This document shows positions 44,543-58,300 of a stretch of DNA of 64,000 bases, in pieces. Both the position numbers and the translations under genes were made by a program. Below the pieces are notes generated by a model, which ran no database searches, was not told where the DNA came from, and saw only the letters and a list, made by a program, of their open reading frames with translations. Within the stretch, counting starts at the first letter, position 1. Every line of letters begins with the position of its first letter. Source of the DNA: Rhizomucor pusillus (Eukaryota; Mucoromycota; Mucoromycetes; Mucorales; Lichtheimiaceae). The stretch lies in assembly GCA_900175165.2 (NCBI GenBank), contig FWWN02000432.1:62001-126000 (forward strand), in the 5' to 3' direction.

Positions 44543-44719
44543 AACAAAATCTCAGGGAAGCGTGTGAGATTTTGGCGACAAAGCTGGGAAAATCTTAATT
44601 CAGGGCGTGAGTCCGAAAGTACGGGCATCCATCAAGCATTGCTGATATAAAAGCTACACCAACAGCCCGTCCAGAAATTCTATCGCGACTATTCCTAGTT
44701 TTACATATCTTGAATCACA

Positions 44720-46626
44720 ATGACAATTCTGTTTCCTCCGACCTATGATGAAAGCCTTGCTCAGGTACGTTCCTGCTTGGAAGAAAAGTTGATCCTAGTT
44801 TCTCATGTAAGGTATAGCGCGCTATTCAAGCACTAGAATCGAAACACGATGTTGCCAAGGTTGAAGAGATCGTAGCAAAGGCAATTGATCAAGTTTCCGA
44901 AGAACTTCGTGAAATCAGTTTGGATGTGAGTATGCCATCCAATCTTTTGAATTATAAGCACAATATCCTAAATGCCACGAATCTTAAATATATTTCAGCT
45001 TCACAAGAACCCGGAGATTGGGATGGAAGAACACCATGCACACAAAGTCCTAACAGACTATCTGGAGAAGAAAGGTTTTCAAGTGACAAGGCATACATAC
45101 GGCATGAAAACTGCATTCGTTGCCGAGTACAGTCAGGGCGAAGGACGTCGCATTGGTTTTTGCTCAGAGTATGATGCCTTGCCGGGGTAAGTATCGTATC
45201 TAGATATATAATGTATTTGATTGATGGGATAGAACGATTAACTTCTGGTGTCTAGCTTGGGTCAAGCATGTGGACATAACTTGATTGCAATCGGTGGTGT
45301 TGCTTGTGCCATTGCTACCAAAGCACTTCTGGAGCAAAAGGTTGCATCCGGCAAGGTTGTCCTCTTTGGCACACCCGCTGAAGGTAACGATGAATGCAAA
45401 GAATAGTCCAGTTGCAGCACTCACGAAAAAGAAAATGAAAGAACGCTTCATTGGCAAGATTGTCATGCTCAAGAAACGCGCTTTCCAAGATAACGTTGAT
45501 GTTTGCCTGATGCTTCACCCTTGGCAAGTAGAATAGTATTCTTTCAATGAAACATTTTTGCTAACAAGCAGCAAATAAAGTGCCGCTGATCTCCAATATG
45601 GCCAGATGATTGCAGCGCAAGATGTATTTGTGGAATTCAGAGGCAAAGCAAGTCATGCGGGAGGTACGTTAAAGTCAAGATGACATGCGTTTGGATAAAG
45701 CATAATGGAAACTAACAAACGAGAGATAGCCAGTCCTTGGGAAGGTGTCAATGCGCTAGATGCCATGGTCCAAGCTTGGGCTAACATTGGCATGCTTCGT
45801 CAGCAACTCAAACCCACAGACAGGTACACAGGGTTTTATCTATATCACTGATGATATCACATAACTTACATTGCTACACCTGCATAGAGTACATGGTATT
45901 ATCAAGGACGGTGGCTCTGCTGTAAGTCTAAAGCAGTACTACATATTTCTGTCATTTGTAATCAGAAATATTTATGCTCACATGACAGTATCTTGTAGCC
46001 TAATGTCATTCCTGATTATACCTCTGCGTTGTTGTATTGCCGTACTACAAAGGCAACCGATATCCAGAGACTTATGACCAAAGTTGAAAATTGCTTCAAG
46101 GCGGCTGCCGCTGCAACTGGCTGCGAAGTAACCTGGAAGTGGAGAGATCTCGGTACAACCAGAGGTAAGCAAGAAACAAGGTACAGATTAAAGACCGGTG
46201 TTTATTGATTAGCGTTACCGTCAAGACGTTGTCCAGAATACTCACATGACAGAAGTCTATGCAAATTATATGAAAAAGCAAGGCGTGAAGTTCCTTTCTC
46301 GCGAACGTCAGGAAGCTCTGCCTGGAGGTTCCACAGACATGGGCAACGTTAGCTACGCTCTCCCGTGTATTCATCCACTCTACAGCTGCCACACCAAGGC
46401 CGCAAATCACACAGTAGAGTTCACCGAAGATGCAGGCAAGCCTGCCGCGCACGACGACACCATTCGAGCATCCAAAGCTTTGTCCTTGTCAGGAGCATAT
46501 GTTCTGCTTGATGGCAACTTTTTGCAAGGAGTCAAGCAAGAATATGAATTAATGGTACCCGAAGAGTACCGCACGGGCCTTGATCCTGATGTATTTTTGA
46601 AGCCTGAATGCTCTTGCAAAATGTAG
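44720..46626 (+). CDS. M20-family metallopeptidase (PM20D2/amidohydrolase-like)
   Basis: Ten exons: 44720-44764, 44818-44925, 44999-45186, 45256-45383, 45442-45523, 45581-45663, 45730-45823, 45888-45921, 45999-46164 and 46226-46626; 442 aa with every phase closing. The motifs are [18 protein letters not shown], the zinc-site block [30 protein letters not shown] (metal Glu), [27 protein letters not shown] (dimerisation-domain His), PSRREC-type metal region replaced by [18 protein letters not shown], and the C-terminal [14 protein letters not shown]. This is the peptidase M20 domain-containing 2 subgroup, which in animals cleaves small beta-alanyl dipeptides; the substrate here is unknown. The intron after 45523 is GC-AG (GCAAGT). 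The transposon ends 177 bp upstream. An AATAAA lies at 46645-46650. Confidence 0.9.
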
Positions 46627-47002
46627 ATGGTCCTCGTAATATGAAATAAAGAATACATAATATACTACCATGTCTCTAATCATCGAATGCTGGGAATTTT
46701 ATGGTCATACAAGAAATCCAGGATTCTACGTTAGCCACCAACAAAGGACCACTTTTGGTAGAAAATTACACCGACTGTTCGATGCTTAACGTGTAAATAT
46801 CTCACTCTACGACGCTCGACAGTATTGAGTCCTGCCCATGCATACTATTGGACAATGGATGGAAGAGCAAAGATATCACCGGAAGAATTGAACCCGATTG
46901 GACCAACTGCGGTCTTTGAATCGTGTTTTTTTTTCTTCCACCACTGGTCGTCCAGGGGCGTGAATCTTTCTTGTTCTCTCTTCATTCTCCCTTGCTGACG
47001 CC
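46627..47002. other. Intergenic promoter region of the PRELI gene
   Basis: 376 bp. The last 80 bp contain a T-run (46927-46936) and a CT-rich stretch before the ATG at 47003. No ORF. Confidence 0.35.
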
Positions 47003-47780
47003 ATGAAGCTGTTCAAGACGGTTCACGAATACGCTTACGAGTGGAGCCTTGTTTCGGCAGCGAACTGGCAAAAATATCCCAATGAGCACTGCCCTCACGT
47101 ACAGCATGTGGACGTTCTGAATCGGACCGTCGATCCGGAAACAGGAGTGCTCACTACGGAAAGACTCATTACAGTTAACCAGAATGTACCAGCACTTATT
47201 CTAAAGGTAAATTATAGGGAAGACTTGATATGCAAAAAGAAAAGATATACTGATATTTTTGTTGTGTCTGCGTTGCAGTTGCTTGGTGGCGATACCACAC
47301 AATATGTCCGAGAAGTTTCCGTTATTGATCCAAAAAAGAAAACGCTGACGATGACCAGCCAGAACTTGACAATGTCCAACTTTTTGAGCGTCGAAGAACG
47401 AATTGTTTACAGCGAGCACCCTGAAGATAAAAATAAGTAAGTTTCTATGCGTACGTTAAAAGTTGTCCATGCGTAATGCTGACTTCATGTTGTCCATCAA
47501 GGACTCAATTTTCGCAGCAAGCAACCATTTCTGCAGGCAGTTTGGTATCTCGCTGGGCAAACTTCGTTGAGGACTTTTCTTTGAAACGATTCCAACAGAA
47601 CGCTGCTGTAGGCCGTGAAGGATTCTGCAAGGTACGTTATAATTTACAAACAAAAATGCGGGGTAAACGGCACTGTTGATTCTAAACGATTCACCCGCGA
47701 AATAGGTTCTGGAAAGATTCGTGGTCATGGCAGAAGGTTCCCAATCTCCGAACACTCAGCAGCAGCAACAAAGCTCTTGA
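47003..47780 (+). CDS. PRELI/MSF1 domain protein (Ups/slowmo-like lipid transfer)
   Basis: Exons are 47003-47206, 47279-47436, 47502-47631 and 47706-47780: 188 aa, a usual length. The PRELI domain fills the protein: MKLFKTVHEYAYEWSLVSAA then NWQKYPNEHCPHVQHVDVLN, ERLITVNQNVPALILK and SQNLTMSNFLSVEERIVYS. This N-terminus and the length fit the Ups2/SLMO branch. Known role: with the small chaperone Mdm35 these proteins shuttle phosphatidylserine or phosphatidic acid across the mitochondrial intermembrane space, feeding PE and cardiolipin synthesis. Which lipid this one carries is not decided by the sequence. The C-terminus ends in a Gln/Ser tail. No presequence, as expected for Mdm35-dependent import. 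Confidence 0.9.
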
Positions 47781-50080
47781 ACACGTGAAAACACGCAACA
47801 GTAGCAACGTCGAAGACGACTGCTCGAAAAAATCATGCACAGCAAAAATTCAGAGAGAGATATATTGCAGCATACCCAAACCATTTCCTTGCACTGCATT
47901 TTCTACGTCTTCTTTTTCCGTTCCTCCCTTAAAAGTGTTCATACACCACGGTGGACCTTAGAGAGTCAGCCAACACCCCCGGATTCTTATTATTTTTCTG
48001 CATATAGTATGTTTCTCTCTTTCTGTCCGTCTCTTCTTTTCCTTCCTTGGTCCTGTACAGAAATCGCTGCCTTACATAGAGACATGAATAAAAATTTCTT
48101 ATCTTACCATTTCCTTAGTACATCTATCTTCGCAATATGCTCCACGATATAAAATATGCTGTCCGTCTATTATTCAAGAAACTAACACTGGAAGTGATTT
48201 ATATCGTTTAATCACCAATACACGCAGTTTTTAAACCATCTTTGATGTCTCATCAATTCAGATTGAAATATTTAGGTTCTTCGCAAGCGACAAATCTATT
48301 GCTTGTTGACTACCATCTGCAAGGTAATGGCTAAAGCGGGCTAATATCCTTGACTAGGCCTTACAGCGCTTCATATCGAAAGGGCTTTGCCTCGAATAGG
48401 CAGATACTGGTCATTCTCAGACAAACTAATCGCGTTGCTGTTGAAGAAGGAGTCCGAGATTTTGCTTGACAGGCCGGTCCATACACTTTAGTGAATAAGA
48501 TAAAGAAGAAGCAAAGACAGAAAAAGCTATGACGCAGACACTTATTCAATCAAATCGGGACAGTCAAATAGATAACAAAATACAAAGGTCTCTCATATTA
48601 TACATACAATCGAACAGAGAAAGAATGGGAAATAAGGAAGCTAATCTTATGCTTTTATCGTTGTCGTATAGCATGGGTGGAAAACGGACAATATAAACGT
48701 TTTCAATTTGAAATCATGTCTTTGTGCTGTATTCACCAAATCTCTATTGAAATGGCACCACCTGCGAATCAATATTTTATGCGTGAGTTCTAATAACATC
48801 AGTAACAACGGTAACAACGGTAACAATAGAGAACCACGAGAGAAAGTACAAAGCCAAATTAACGGTCGAGGATCTCCCGTTAATTCTATGAGACCGTCGG
48901 AATATCACCTATGGAAGGATGTATGCTCTGATCTTCTTCTGCTTTATTCAGCGAAAATTCCAGAGACTCAATGGGAAACTTCTGGAATTATGCTAAGATA
49001 TTATATATATATAAAAAGGAAGGGATTGGGATACTAATACTTCAGACCTTCTGAGCGACAATTAAGGAAACAGGGAAGGGTGGGATGGGTGATACATCCT
49101 CCCATAGGGGATCCTCCGGTCTAATGGAAGAAACTTATTTACTCAATTTTCGACGTATGTTGCACGCTTCTTCTCGTGATCGTTGATTCTTCGTTTCTCT
49201 TAGATTTTTGGTGCAATAAATATAAAGATAAAAATAAGAATAATGAAAAATATCGTCTATTCCTTTAGTCATGCCTTCAAAAAATTTGCTCATGAAGGTC
49301 GTAAGTTCCATTTATCCGACTCATTCCGTTCCTTTTGTTCTGCATTGGCGCCTGGTTCAGAGGTTTACGGCATATTGATGTCATAGGTGTATTGAATTTA
49401 AGAAATGCTCAAGACAAGGTTGATTGAATCCTCCTTCGACTCGGACATTTGTCACTAGTACTTTTGTAACTCCAGGAAAATATAATATAAATACTGGAAG
49501 TTGAAGTCAATAAACGACATCATTCGATCATTAAATACTTTTCTTATTTGATTATCTTGTCTCCTCTAAAAAGGTTTCTTTGCTGGAATCTCTGATTTGC
49601 TCAATTTGACAATGTAACGCGTAAAAACGCGCAAAGTCCATTGAGACAACGGGCGTTCTGCTTTACATGACTGTTTTCTGCAGCAAGCTTTGGGATTGTC
49701 CACCATCACTTCTTTACAGAGTTTGCTCATACACTAGAGCGTTGATTAGCTTCTGTGTGGCCAATATGCTATCCAGAATATCGCCCAGTACAAGAGAGAC
49801 ATGGCGGTAAGAGCGCTGCATGTTTGATTCTGTGGACTGGACGACGTCCACGAGGAGTCAGTTAAAAAAGCTGATGCTGGCGTTTACATGTATTGCCTTG
49901 TAACTTGATACAGCTCTGGACCTTATGATTCTATGGTCCTGCATAGACAAGAGGATTCTGACTAGCAAGAAAAACGCTGCGAGAAATAAACAAAGACATT
50001 CAAGATGTTAGCTGATAGTCAAGAGCTCGCCACTGCGACAAAGAGACCTCCGACCTACTTCCTTTGCCAATTCTTCTCGA
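47781..50080. other. Long intergenic region, one minor tandem repeat
   Basis: About 2.3 kb. Contains a T/C-rich 3' stretch (47880-48060), a short 9-mer tandem repeat (AACGGTAAC-type, about 48802-48828), an A-rich region (about 49200-49250) and no supported ORF. A 109-codon ORF (48708-49037) lies over the tandem repeat and looks spurious. Confidence 0.35.
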
Positions 50081-50739
50081 ATGTCTCTAAGTCAAAAAGA
50101 ACGGACAGAACTTTTGCAAAAGTATGAAGATTTCATCAATACTAAACTCAAGCCAAACCTAAAAACCGTACTGGATGCTCGCGACGAAACTTTTAACATG
50201 ATCTCGGAATAGTGAGTCTTTTGGACTAGCCGCGATCAAGTGCATTCACTAAATCAGACTTGAAGTCAGAAATTAAGAACGCAAATCGAGCTGATAAAAG
50301 AACACGACTTGAAAGAGCTTAAAACTATGGTTGACCTTGGCGCACAGTTTTATGTGCAAGCACATGTGTAAGTTCAACAGAAACGAACTATTGAAATGAA
50401 ACTGTCTTAACCTTGTATCTGCTTTGAAAGCCCAGAAACCAAGTTCATCTATGTAAATGTCGGATTCGGGTTCCACGTCCAATTCACACTCGATGAAGCG
50501 CTCGCGTTTATCGATAAGAAGGAGAAGAAACTAGAAGAGTATGTTGTAATTACCAACGTATTTGCGGACTAGCATATTGACACAGGGAGCAGGTCTGCCG
50601 AAAAGTATTCAAAAGACGCGGATAGAATTCGAGCTCATATAAAGATGGTAAATTATAACAGAGATTCATGGTGATTTCAGTTTTGCTAACTTGTCTGTAG
50701 GTTCTGGGTGCCATATCTGAGGTCTTGGAAAGTGCATGA
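50081..50739 (+). CDS. UXT: UXT-like alpha-class prefoldin
   Basis: Exons are 50081-50211, 50266-50367, 50431-50538, 50590-50647 and 50701-50739: 145 aa. The N-terminal coiled coil (SQKERTELLQKYEDFINTKL), then ISEYQKLRTQIELIKEHDLK, the beta-hairpin core VDLGAQFYVQAHVPETKFIY then VNVGFGFHVQFTLDEALAFI, and the C-terminal helix (KYSKDADRIRAHIKM) match human UXT in order and size. UXT is part of the URI/R2TP-associated prefoldin-like complex that helps assemble RNA polymerases and PIKK kinases. Prefoldin 5 is the main alternative, but the IYVNVGFGF--QFTLDEAL block is the UXT form. The start is the ATG whose frame encodes the coiled coil. Confidence 0.88.
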
Positions 50740-51002
50740 TGAAATCCGCATTGCGTGTCTGATTCCCGAAGTTATGCATTTCCTCACCATCTGTAAATAG
50801 AACGATATTCATGTACCAAAAGATTATAGCATACATATCATATATACTTATGATGAACAAATGACAAGTATCCTGCTCATTTACCAAGGGCAATCCTCAT
50901 GCGCCCTGGAGCAGTGGCTTGGTTATTATATGAAGTATAGGCTGCATGATTGCACAACAAGCTCTACCTTCTTGTTCAAACCCCACCCCCCACTTTTCAG
51001 TC
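50740..51002. promoter_or_regulatory. Spacer between UXT and NDUFAF6-like genes
   Basis: Short region with an AT-rich part (50800-50860) and a CT-rich leader just before the ATG at 51003. No ORF accepted. Confidence 0.3.
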
Positions 51003-52264
51003 ATGCAACTAAGACCTTTGTCGAGATGCACTATGCATCTCTGTCAGGTGCGACGCTACTCATCGGCTAATGACAAGCTGCCGGCAGCTGTCAAGTACTG
51101 CTCTGATTCTGTGCGGTAATAAAGAAAAGCGAGCTGGTGCACAGGCAAAAGTGCATATATTGGTCTTTTTTTACACAGTTTGATGTATCCGTTTGTAGAC
51201 AGAGAGACTATGATGCGTATCTGTGCATTCCTTTCTTCCCAAAGGAGCTGAGAACGGCTCAGTATGCAATCCGAGCATTCAATGTTGAACTTGCCTCTAT
51301 CCGCGAAAGTGTATCGAATCCAACGATCGGCAAAATGAGAATGCAGTTTTGGAAGGATGCAATCGATAATATATACAAAGTATGCGACCGTCAGTCATTT
51401 TACGGAATGTATCGACATTGATCATTTGTTTGTCCGGTTTCCTAGGGCAAAGCACCGCAGCAACCAATCGCAATTGCTTTAGAAGATGCACTCAAAACAT
51501 GTAAACTTTCATCCATGTGGTTCAAACGCATCATCAGTGAACGAGTAAGAGTGAAGAAACTTTGATGGTATCCAAGCAAAAAATAGTCTAATTTACACAC
51601 ATGACAAAACAATACTTTAGACCACCAACCTCGATGATCACCAATTCATGACCATCAAGGATATGGAATCGTACTCTGAAAACACGGCTTCCAGTCTCCT
51701 TTATCTCCACCTTGAATCTTTGGGTATCAAGGATGTCAATGCGGACCATGCACTCAGCCATCTGGGAAAAACAATTGGTATCACTACCTTTTTGCGATCG
51801 ATACCTTTCCATCTGAGCCAGAAACGACTTGTGCTTCCTGCGGAAATTACAGCCAAGGTGAGAATGTAAAACAATATCTACGTATGAAAGTAACTTAAAT
51901 CCGAGTAATATTTAGTATAATATTTCACAAGAGCAAGTTTTCCGTGAAGGCCACGCAGAAGGATTGGAAGATGCCATATTCGAAGTTGCTACTGTTGCCA
52001 ATGACCATCTGCTAACTGCTCGTTCCATGCTGAAAAATGTTCCCGCATCCGCGTTCCCATCTTTGTTATTCGCTGTAAGTTTCGAAGCTAAGCGAGAAGA
52101 ATTTACTAAGTTCACCAACCAACTATTCATGTTAGATACCAAGTGCTCGATATCTGGAGAAGCTCGAGCAAGTCAACTTTAATATTTTCGACCCTAAACT
52201 CCACCGCAAGGACTGGAAATTGCCCATTGTACTATGGAGTGCTTATAGAAACCAGAAGATTTAA
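51003..52264 (+). CDS. NDUFAF6: NDUFAF6-like mitochondrial complex I assembly factor (squalene/phytoene synthase fold)
   Basis: Exons are 51003-51115, 51199-51379, 51446-51544, 51621-51857, 51916-52074 and 52136-52264: 305 aa, phases closing. The N-terminus MQLRPLSRCTMHLCQVRRYS is a typical mitochondrial presequence. The fold follows: KYCSDSVRQRDYDAYLCIPF then FPKELRTAQYAIRAFNVELA, KMRMQFWKDAIDNIYK, MESYSENTASSLLYLHLESL, HALSHLGKTIGITTFLRSIP and FREGHAEGLEDAIFEVATVA. In NDUFAF6 the aspartate-rich prenyl-diphosphate motifs of true synthases are degenerate; here YCSDSVRQRDYD and DAIFEVAT replace DxxxD, so an enzymatic role is unlikely. In animals it is needed for ND1/complex I assembly; the role here is inferred. 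Confidence 0.87.
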
Positions 52265-52337
52265 CAAATCCAATAGACTGTACATAAACTAACGTAAAAA
52301 CAAAAGAGCTTTTAAACAAAATCTGGGTATCATCAGG

Positions 52338-55300
52338 TTACAATTCAGCAGCCATTGTCGGCAGGAATGCTCTACTGCTACTATTACTATTACTCTGAAG
52401 CTGTACTGTCTCTGCTTGTAGTCGCATGATATCGCGTAGTTCCAAGAACAGTTGATCGATCAGAGTATTTGGAGATACCTGGATGGCAGGTGTCGTAAAC
52501 ATTTCTTTAACGGTTGCTGCTTGCTTGAGCAGATCTTCAAGACATGGATTGTCTGCATTTACCAAATCCTAGACCAAACACGTTAGTACAAATAGGAATG
52601 ATGACCATATATCGTGGTTCTCACCTGCTCCAGTAGGATGTCAAGAAATAGATTCCATTCATATGCATTTACCAAAACAGCGTCGCTTCGACAGGCAAAG
52701 AGAAACTGTACAACAGATAGGAAATGTTTCCAGAGAAACACACCGTTGCTTCCAGCCACGCCCAGCATGGCAGGATCCACGCTGTCCAGCAGTCGTCTAA
52801 TACCCGGCCATACTGACATCCAGAAGGACGATTTGTGAGGTTGGCCCAGCAGCGTCCATGCCTTGATTAGCAGGAAAGATTGCGTCAATAATTCACCGGA
52901 GGCATTGTAGGCAAAGCTATCATCAATGCGATCAAATCCGACGGGAATAGAATGCAAAGCTTGCAGAATTAATTCCCTGATGGTATCTTCGATAGCCATT
53001 AACTGCTCGAACAGGATAACACTTGATTTCTCGCGGAGAACAGCAAGGAGGAACCAGTTAAAGAAACGTAATGTTGGCCGTAGTTCATCCATCTATTCAA
53101 AGATTGTCATTTTATTTTTCGATATCAAACCTTTCCCTGTCTTACAACAACTTGCCTTTTGCAGCTCCAGTAACTTTGAAAACGCTGTCTCACTCTGAAC
53201 GCACATTATGGCGAGCAGTTTGGATACAGCGCAGTACGTTCTGTACTCTGTCTTTGTGAATAGTTGGGTGACAGGTGGAGTCTTTACAAAATATGCCAAT
53301 GGTTCTAGCAATGAAGGTAAGCCTTGCTCAAAGTATCGCTGATGATGATAGGAATGCTGGCCTTCAGCGGCGCGGAACCAATCCATATATTCAGGACTCG
53401 TGTCCCATAGAATGAGCTTTTATATAATTAGCTTCTTCCGCTCGTAAAGAGACCTACAATATGCAAGTTTACCTCGATTAAAGTCAAAAATGTATCCTTG
53501 TGGAGCTTTGCTCTTGTAGCCAACGTGGCTTTGACTTCTTCAAGGATTATCTGCATGAACGCATTCTCCGGTTGGACTCCTGGGATGGATTGGAGTGTAG
53601 AGTACGCATAAAGCAGTTTGGCAACACTTTCCGGTCGAATGATGCAGTTTTGAAGGCCGTGTCTAAATATAGCTAGTATTTGCGGTAGTAAAATCTGATA
53701 GAAACGCAAAATACAGAATATCAGTCAGACTATCACCTTTTTTTTTTCTTGTCAATGAATTTCACGATTCTCACCGCAAAGTGGTATGGATGCTCTTTAA
53801 GTAGAATGGCAGACATGGTGAATATCGGATTAATATCCCAATCCGTGCGGCGCCAGCCAGTTGTATGTTTTGCTAGCGAATTCAAAAAGACAGCGTAGTC
53901 TGGTCCAAGCATTTCTTGATCGTTAGCATTGTCGTATTAGATCAAGGAAGGAAAGCTGCTTACCATTCAGTATGAATTCAGAGTAAGGATGTGAATGCAC
54001 CGTCTCTACATATCGGCACATGTTATACAGAACGGTAGAGAAGGCCCTTCTTTCCATCTGCTGCTTCATCAGTTTATCAAGTACGTCTCGAATTGGTTGA
54101 TCGCGCAGGTACACAATTTCTTGAGTATCCTCTTCTGGTACAATGTCTTTTGGATCGATAACCGTTTTGAGAACAAAAAATAGGTCCACATCTCGGTTGT
54201 TAGAATCAGACACCGTTTGGTTCTAAAAGGATCAAATTCAGTCATTTACATCCTTGCGTTCTGTTGCAACAGTTATGCTCTTTTCCCTTTTGACTTACTT
54301 TGAACATCAAAACAAAGAGGCCTGCAACAGCGAAGCGGAGAAAAGCGCTCTTTAGAAACTCCTTGGCTTTGAGGAAAACGGGATCGGAAGGTTGGGAGCC
54401 AAGTTTGGTCAGCAACTTGCCGAGCGCCATGATTTGCCGGGACAGGACCATAGCCGTTAGGTGGTCTGATCGTCGCAGTAGATACTTCAATATTTCGAGA
54501 ATCAAGAGCTTATTTTCTTCGCTGATATCCCTCGTCAGTAATTCGATAATGTGTTTCATACAGCTGACAATTCCTTGTTCAATTTCATGTTCCAAAATGT
54601 TGTGCTGACATAATATTTTAGCAAAACCTGCATCTCGATCGCGGTTTAAGACACCAAAGGTTCTTACCTTGTAAACTACTATCAAAACTGTCTCAAGCCA
54701 TATCTTCAGAGTCGCGTGGCTAATTGCAGTAAGGTCTATATTCGAATTGAATAGCTTGATGACAACGTCGATAAAATGGACACCAGGACTGCTATTTTCT
54801 GCTAATTCCACACGGTTGCGCTCGAGCATTTCGGGTGCCATAGACGCGACTGTCTCGGCTGGCAAAGGAGCGAAGCTATCCATCACCATCTTTAGATGGC
54901 GTGAGCACGTTGTGACGAACGCAGACTGGGATGGCAATGATGGATCAAAAGACAAGTTTCCAAACGAAACATGCCATTCTCCAGAGACTGAATATCGTTG
55001 GCAGTCTTCAAAGCCCATCAAGCTGACAAAAGCGTATTTCAGTCGTGACATTTGAATCGTATTAATCGCCAAGTGGTTCGTAAGCATTTGCATGGCCAGT
55101 ACAAGCATCGATATCTTGGAGTTTTCTGTTTCTGCAAGACGCAGCGTTTCCATCTCATCTTGCTTTGTTTCGGAATCTTGTTTACTGCTGCCACCAGGTC
55201 GCATGTACTGTTCTAGAATATCAATAGATTCTGTATCTGAAGACTTTCCTTGCTTGGATTCCAACGCTTCTAGGAGCGATTCCCACTGAATCACTTGCCA

Positions 55301-58300
55301 ATCCGGAAAAAGCGCGTTGAGGCGAGTCATCAGCTTGACTACTGGTATTCTCTGCATTTCAGTAGCCGTCAAGAAATAGGCTTCCCAGCAACGGAACGCT
55401 GATCGAAGGTGCAAAGTTCCAAACGTCCGGATCATGGCAAGAGCCTTGGACCTCACATACTCTTCTTTGTCAAACAAACTGGCAACAAAGTAGCTGAAGA
55501 CTGGTCCTAAATGTGCAAGCATCGGAAGCCATTTCGTTTGGAAAGCGGCATCCATCTTTGTGAAAAGACCGTACAAATTATCCAAGCCAAGGAACCTGTT
55601 GTTGCCTTCGTTGAGCCAAGAGACAGTGACAATCTACCATTGTATGCACATGTTTACCTGACTTCCCAATCCTTATTTTCGAAAACTTGATATACGCAAG
55701 TCAGAAAACATTGTGGATCCACATTCATAAGCTTCATCAACAAGTTCAATGTAATATCGCTTGTCGCGTCATACATCGGCGGAAGCATTTCCCACACCCT
55801 ATGTTCAATAGATATTAATGCGCAACTCAAAACCTGTATCCACACTGATGTACATACGCAGTAACTAATGGTTCCATGCATTTCTCCACAAAATCGCTCT
55901 TATCGCTGATACCAAAGCCCCAGAATATCAAGGCATAAAACATCTTGATTACATGCTCCTTGACATTGAGCTCATCCATCTTCAAATATGTGAGCATGCA
56001 GCGAATGATAGGTGTCGAGTTATCAACGTTCATGATTTGTGCCGCATCTGGATGCATAGTTGCACGCTTGTTTTGACTAGAAGAGCAGTTTCAAACATTG
56101 AATGAATTTCCATCAAGTTCGCATATTGTTATTAGAGCGTATGACTTACGAAAGTTGCGCAATGTGATCACCAAAGTATGGCACCAGATCCAGGTTCGTA
56201 ATATTGGCCAACGGACAGTTATACGAAAAGCATGTCAGCGCAGCAGAGTATCTGATGAACTTTTGAACGCTGTATTCAGAATGTAGATTAACAACTCCCT
56301 CACAACAAATATTTTTTCGCTTGTTTTACTCACCATTCGAGCTCCTCAGCAGTGTACGAGTATTCATTACCCTTTGATTGAAGTGCCTCAAGAGCCATTT
56401 CATTCAAATACCCAATAACGTCGATGATTGCGGCCCGGGATACGTTAATATTGAGGATATTGACAGCTTGGAACCAAAGCAATTTCGTAAACTCGGCTAT
56501 AATGTAGAGCGGGACTTGGGATGCTATCAGCAATCGAGCAATCTTGGCTAGGATACTGTACGGTACACCGGTTCTGTAGTAGGCAGAAATAAGCAACTGA
56601 GATCATATAGATTAATGTAATAAAAAATTACCCTGCATGCATAATAAGTGTCAACCAGCGGATACCACGTTCTATATCTTCTGTGTCCTGCGTTGTGAAC
56701 AACGAAGTTATCACGTCAAAAGTTTGACCGGACATATCCGTGGCATGCTTGCCAGAATCTGGTGAGCCTTTGGAAATGGAAACTTTTGAGGAGCACAATT
56801 TTGCGAGACTGCGTATGTCAACAGGTTGTTTTTCCTTTTTGTTGGTTTCCAAATTAGATAATAAGGCTAGAAAGCTGGCAACAATAGAAATGCCCTTACA
56901 TCAAGTATGCCTTCCATATGGAACTCTGCTTGTGTTTTATCAAGCCAGCGCTGCAAAATCGGATCCATTGCAGAAAATATAACTCCACAAGCTTTGAGCT
57001 TCAGTAGGTATCCCAAAAACTCTTCGAAACGTTGCACAGCAGATCTCTAAGCAAGCATTCTGTTATTAAGCATATACCTATCCGCGACCCACGATGCAAG
57101 ATATTTACCTGACGATCTTCTTTACTTATCCAGTCGGGGATAGAAGGTTCCTCTCGCTTGCCTTCAATAATTCTCTCAAGCATGTCGTGAAGCATTGATG
57201 CATATGCATCAGGGTCGATATCATGCAATGTCCCCATCCAGCGAACAATGTATCTATCACGCAAAGCATTTCTTGTTGTGACGTAAACGATACCAGCTCC
57301 ACTGCTAAGACCTGTAGAATTTGCAAAGGAAACACTTTGGCGATTTCTGTCTCCACTGGATGATGCTCCTTTCATGCGAGACAGGAGAGCATTCTGCGCA
57401 GCCTGAGTCCATCGATTCGTTCTTACGCCTGGGAGCGCTTGTTTGTTCGCAATATATCCCGCATGCAGGGCGGTTAATTTTTCGTCTTCTTGGAATATCC
57501 ACGAAAGGATGCTTTCGATTAATCGACTTGAGGTGTAAAAGGACATGAACGGGTCAGGCCAGCAACGCCGAGTTAATAACAGCATCCCGCATTCATTGAT
57601 AGAGATGTCGATATCGCTTAGGCATGCGTCGATGGTGTTGAGCAAAAGTTCAACGTTGGGCGAATAATCGATGGCAAATGGTATTGGAAAAACGCACTTG
57701 TTTCCCGAGCTTCCAGTTGTCCTCAATGTAGAATTGAGTTCCTCATTGGGAAATAAGGCAGGCGTACCATTCAAATTCTCAATTAATCCTAGATTACGCA
57801 TGTGTTGGATCAAGATCTTGACAGCCGCTATGCTTTTGAATTCCAAGGTATCCATAAGCCAAGAGACCATCTTGTTTTTCTCCATGGTTTCCCGTGGAAG
57901 CTCAAAAGTACAGACTTCGCCGCGACTAGAGCTGATCTGCTTGTCTTGCTGTGCAGTTTCCAACCGTAAATAGCCGTGTGCTTCTTTTGTGATGTGTGGC
58001 GATGCCTTGATAATGGGTCCTTGATCTGTTTTGCATGTAGCCATAGCTTTCATCATTGCTGCCACGTGAGCAAGGTACTCTTCCTTGCTAAGTACACATG
58101 CTTCTAAATTGTGATGTCGACCAACGTAAAAATCGCTCAGAAAGGTCGACGCATGACAACTTCCTGACGATAGATAAGCCATACAGATATCCATGCCTCG
58201 TTGCAAAAGCGGGCAATATCGCGGACTCTCTGATAGGTTGTTGTTATCCGAATGAAGAGGATCCTCGTCCTCGTGGCTCACAAGAAGACATCCAGATGTA

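Noticed and set aside
48708..49037. 109-codon plus ORF with Asn-rich stretch
   Set aside because: The Asn/Gly run is a translated 9-mer tandem repeat; nothing else supports coding.
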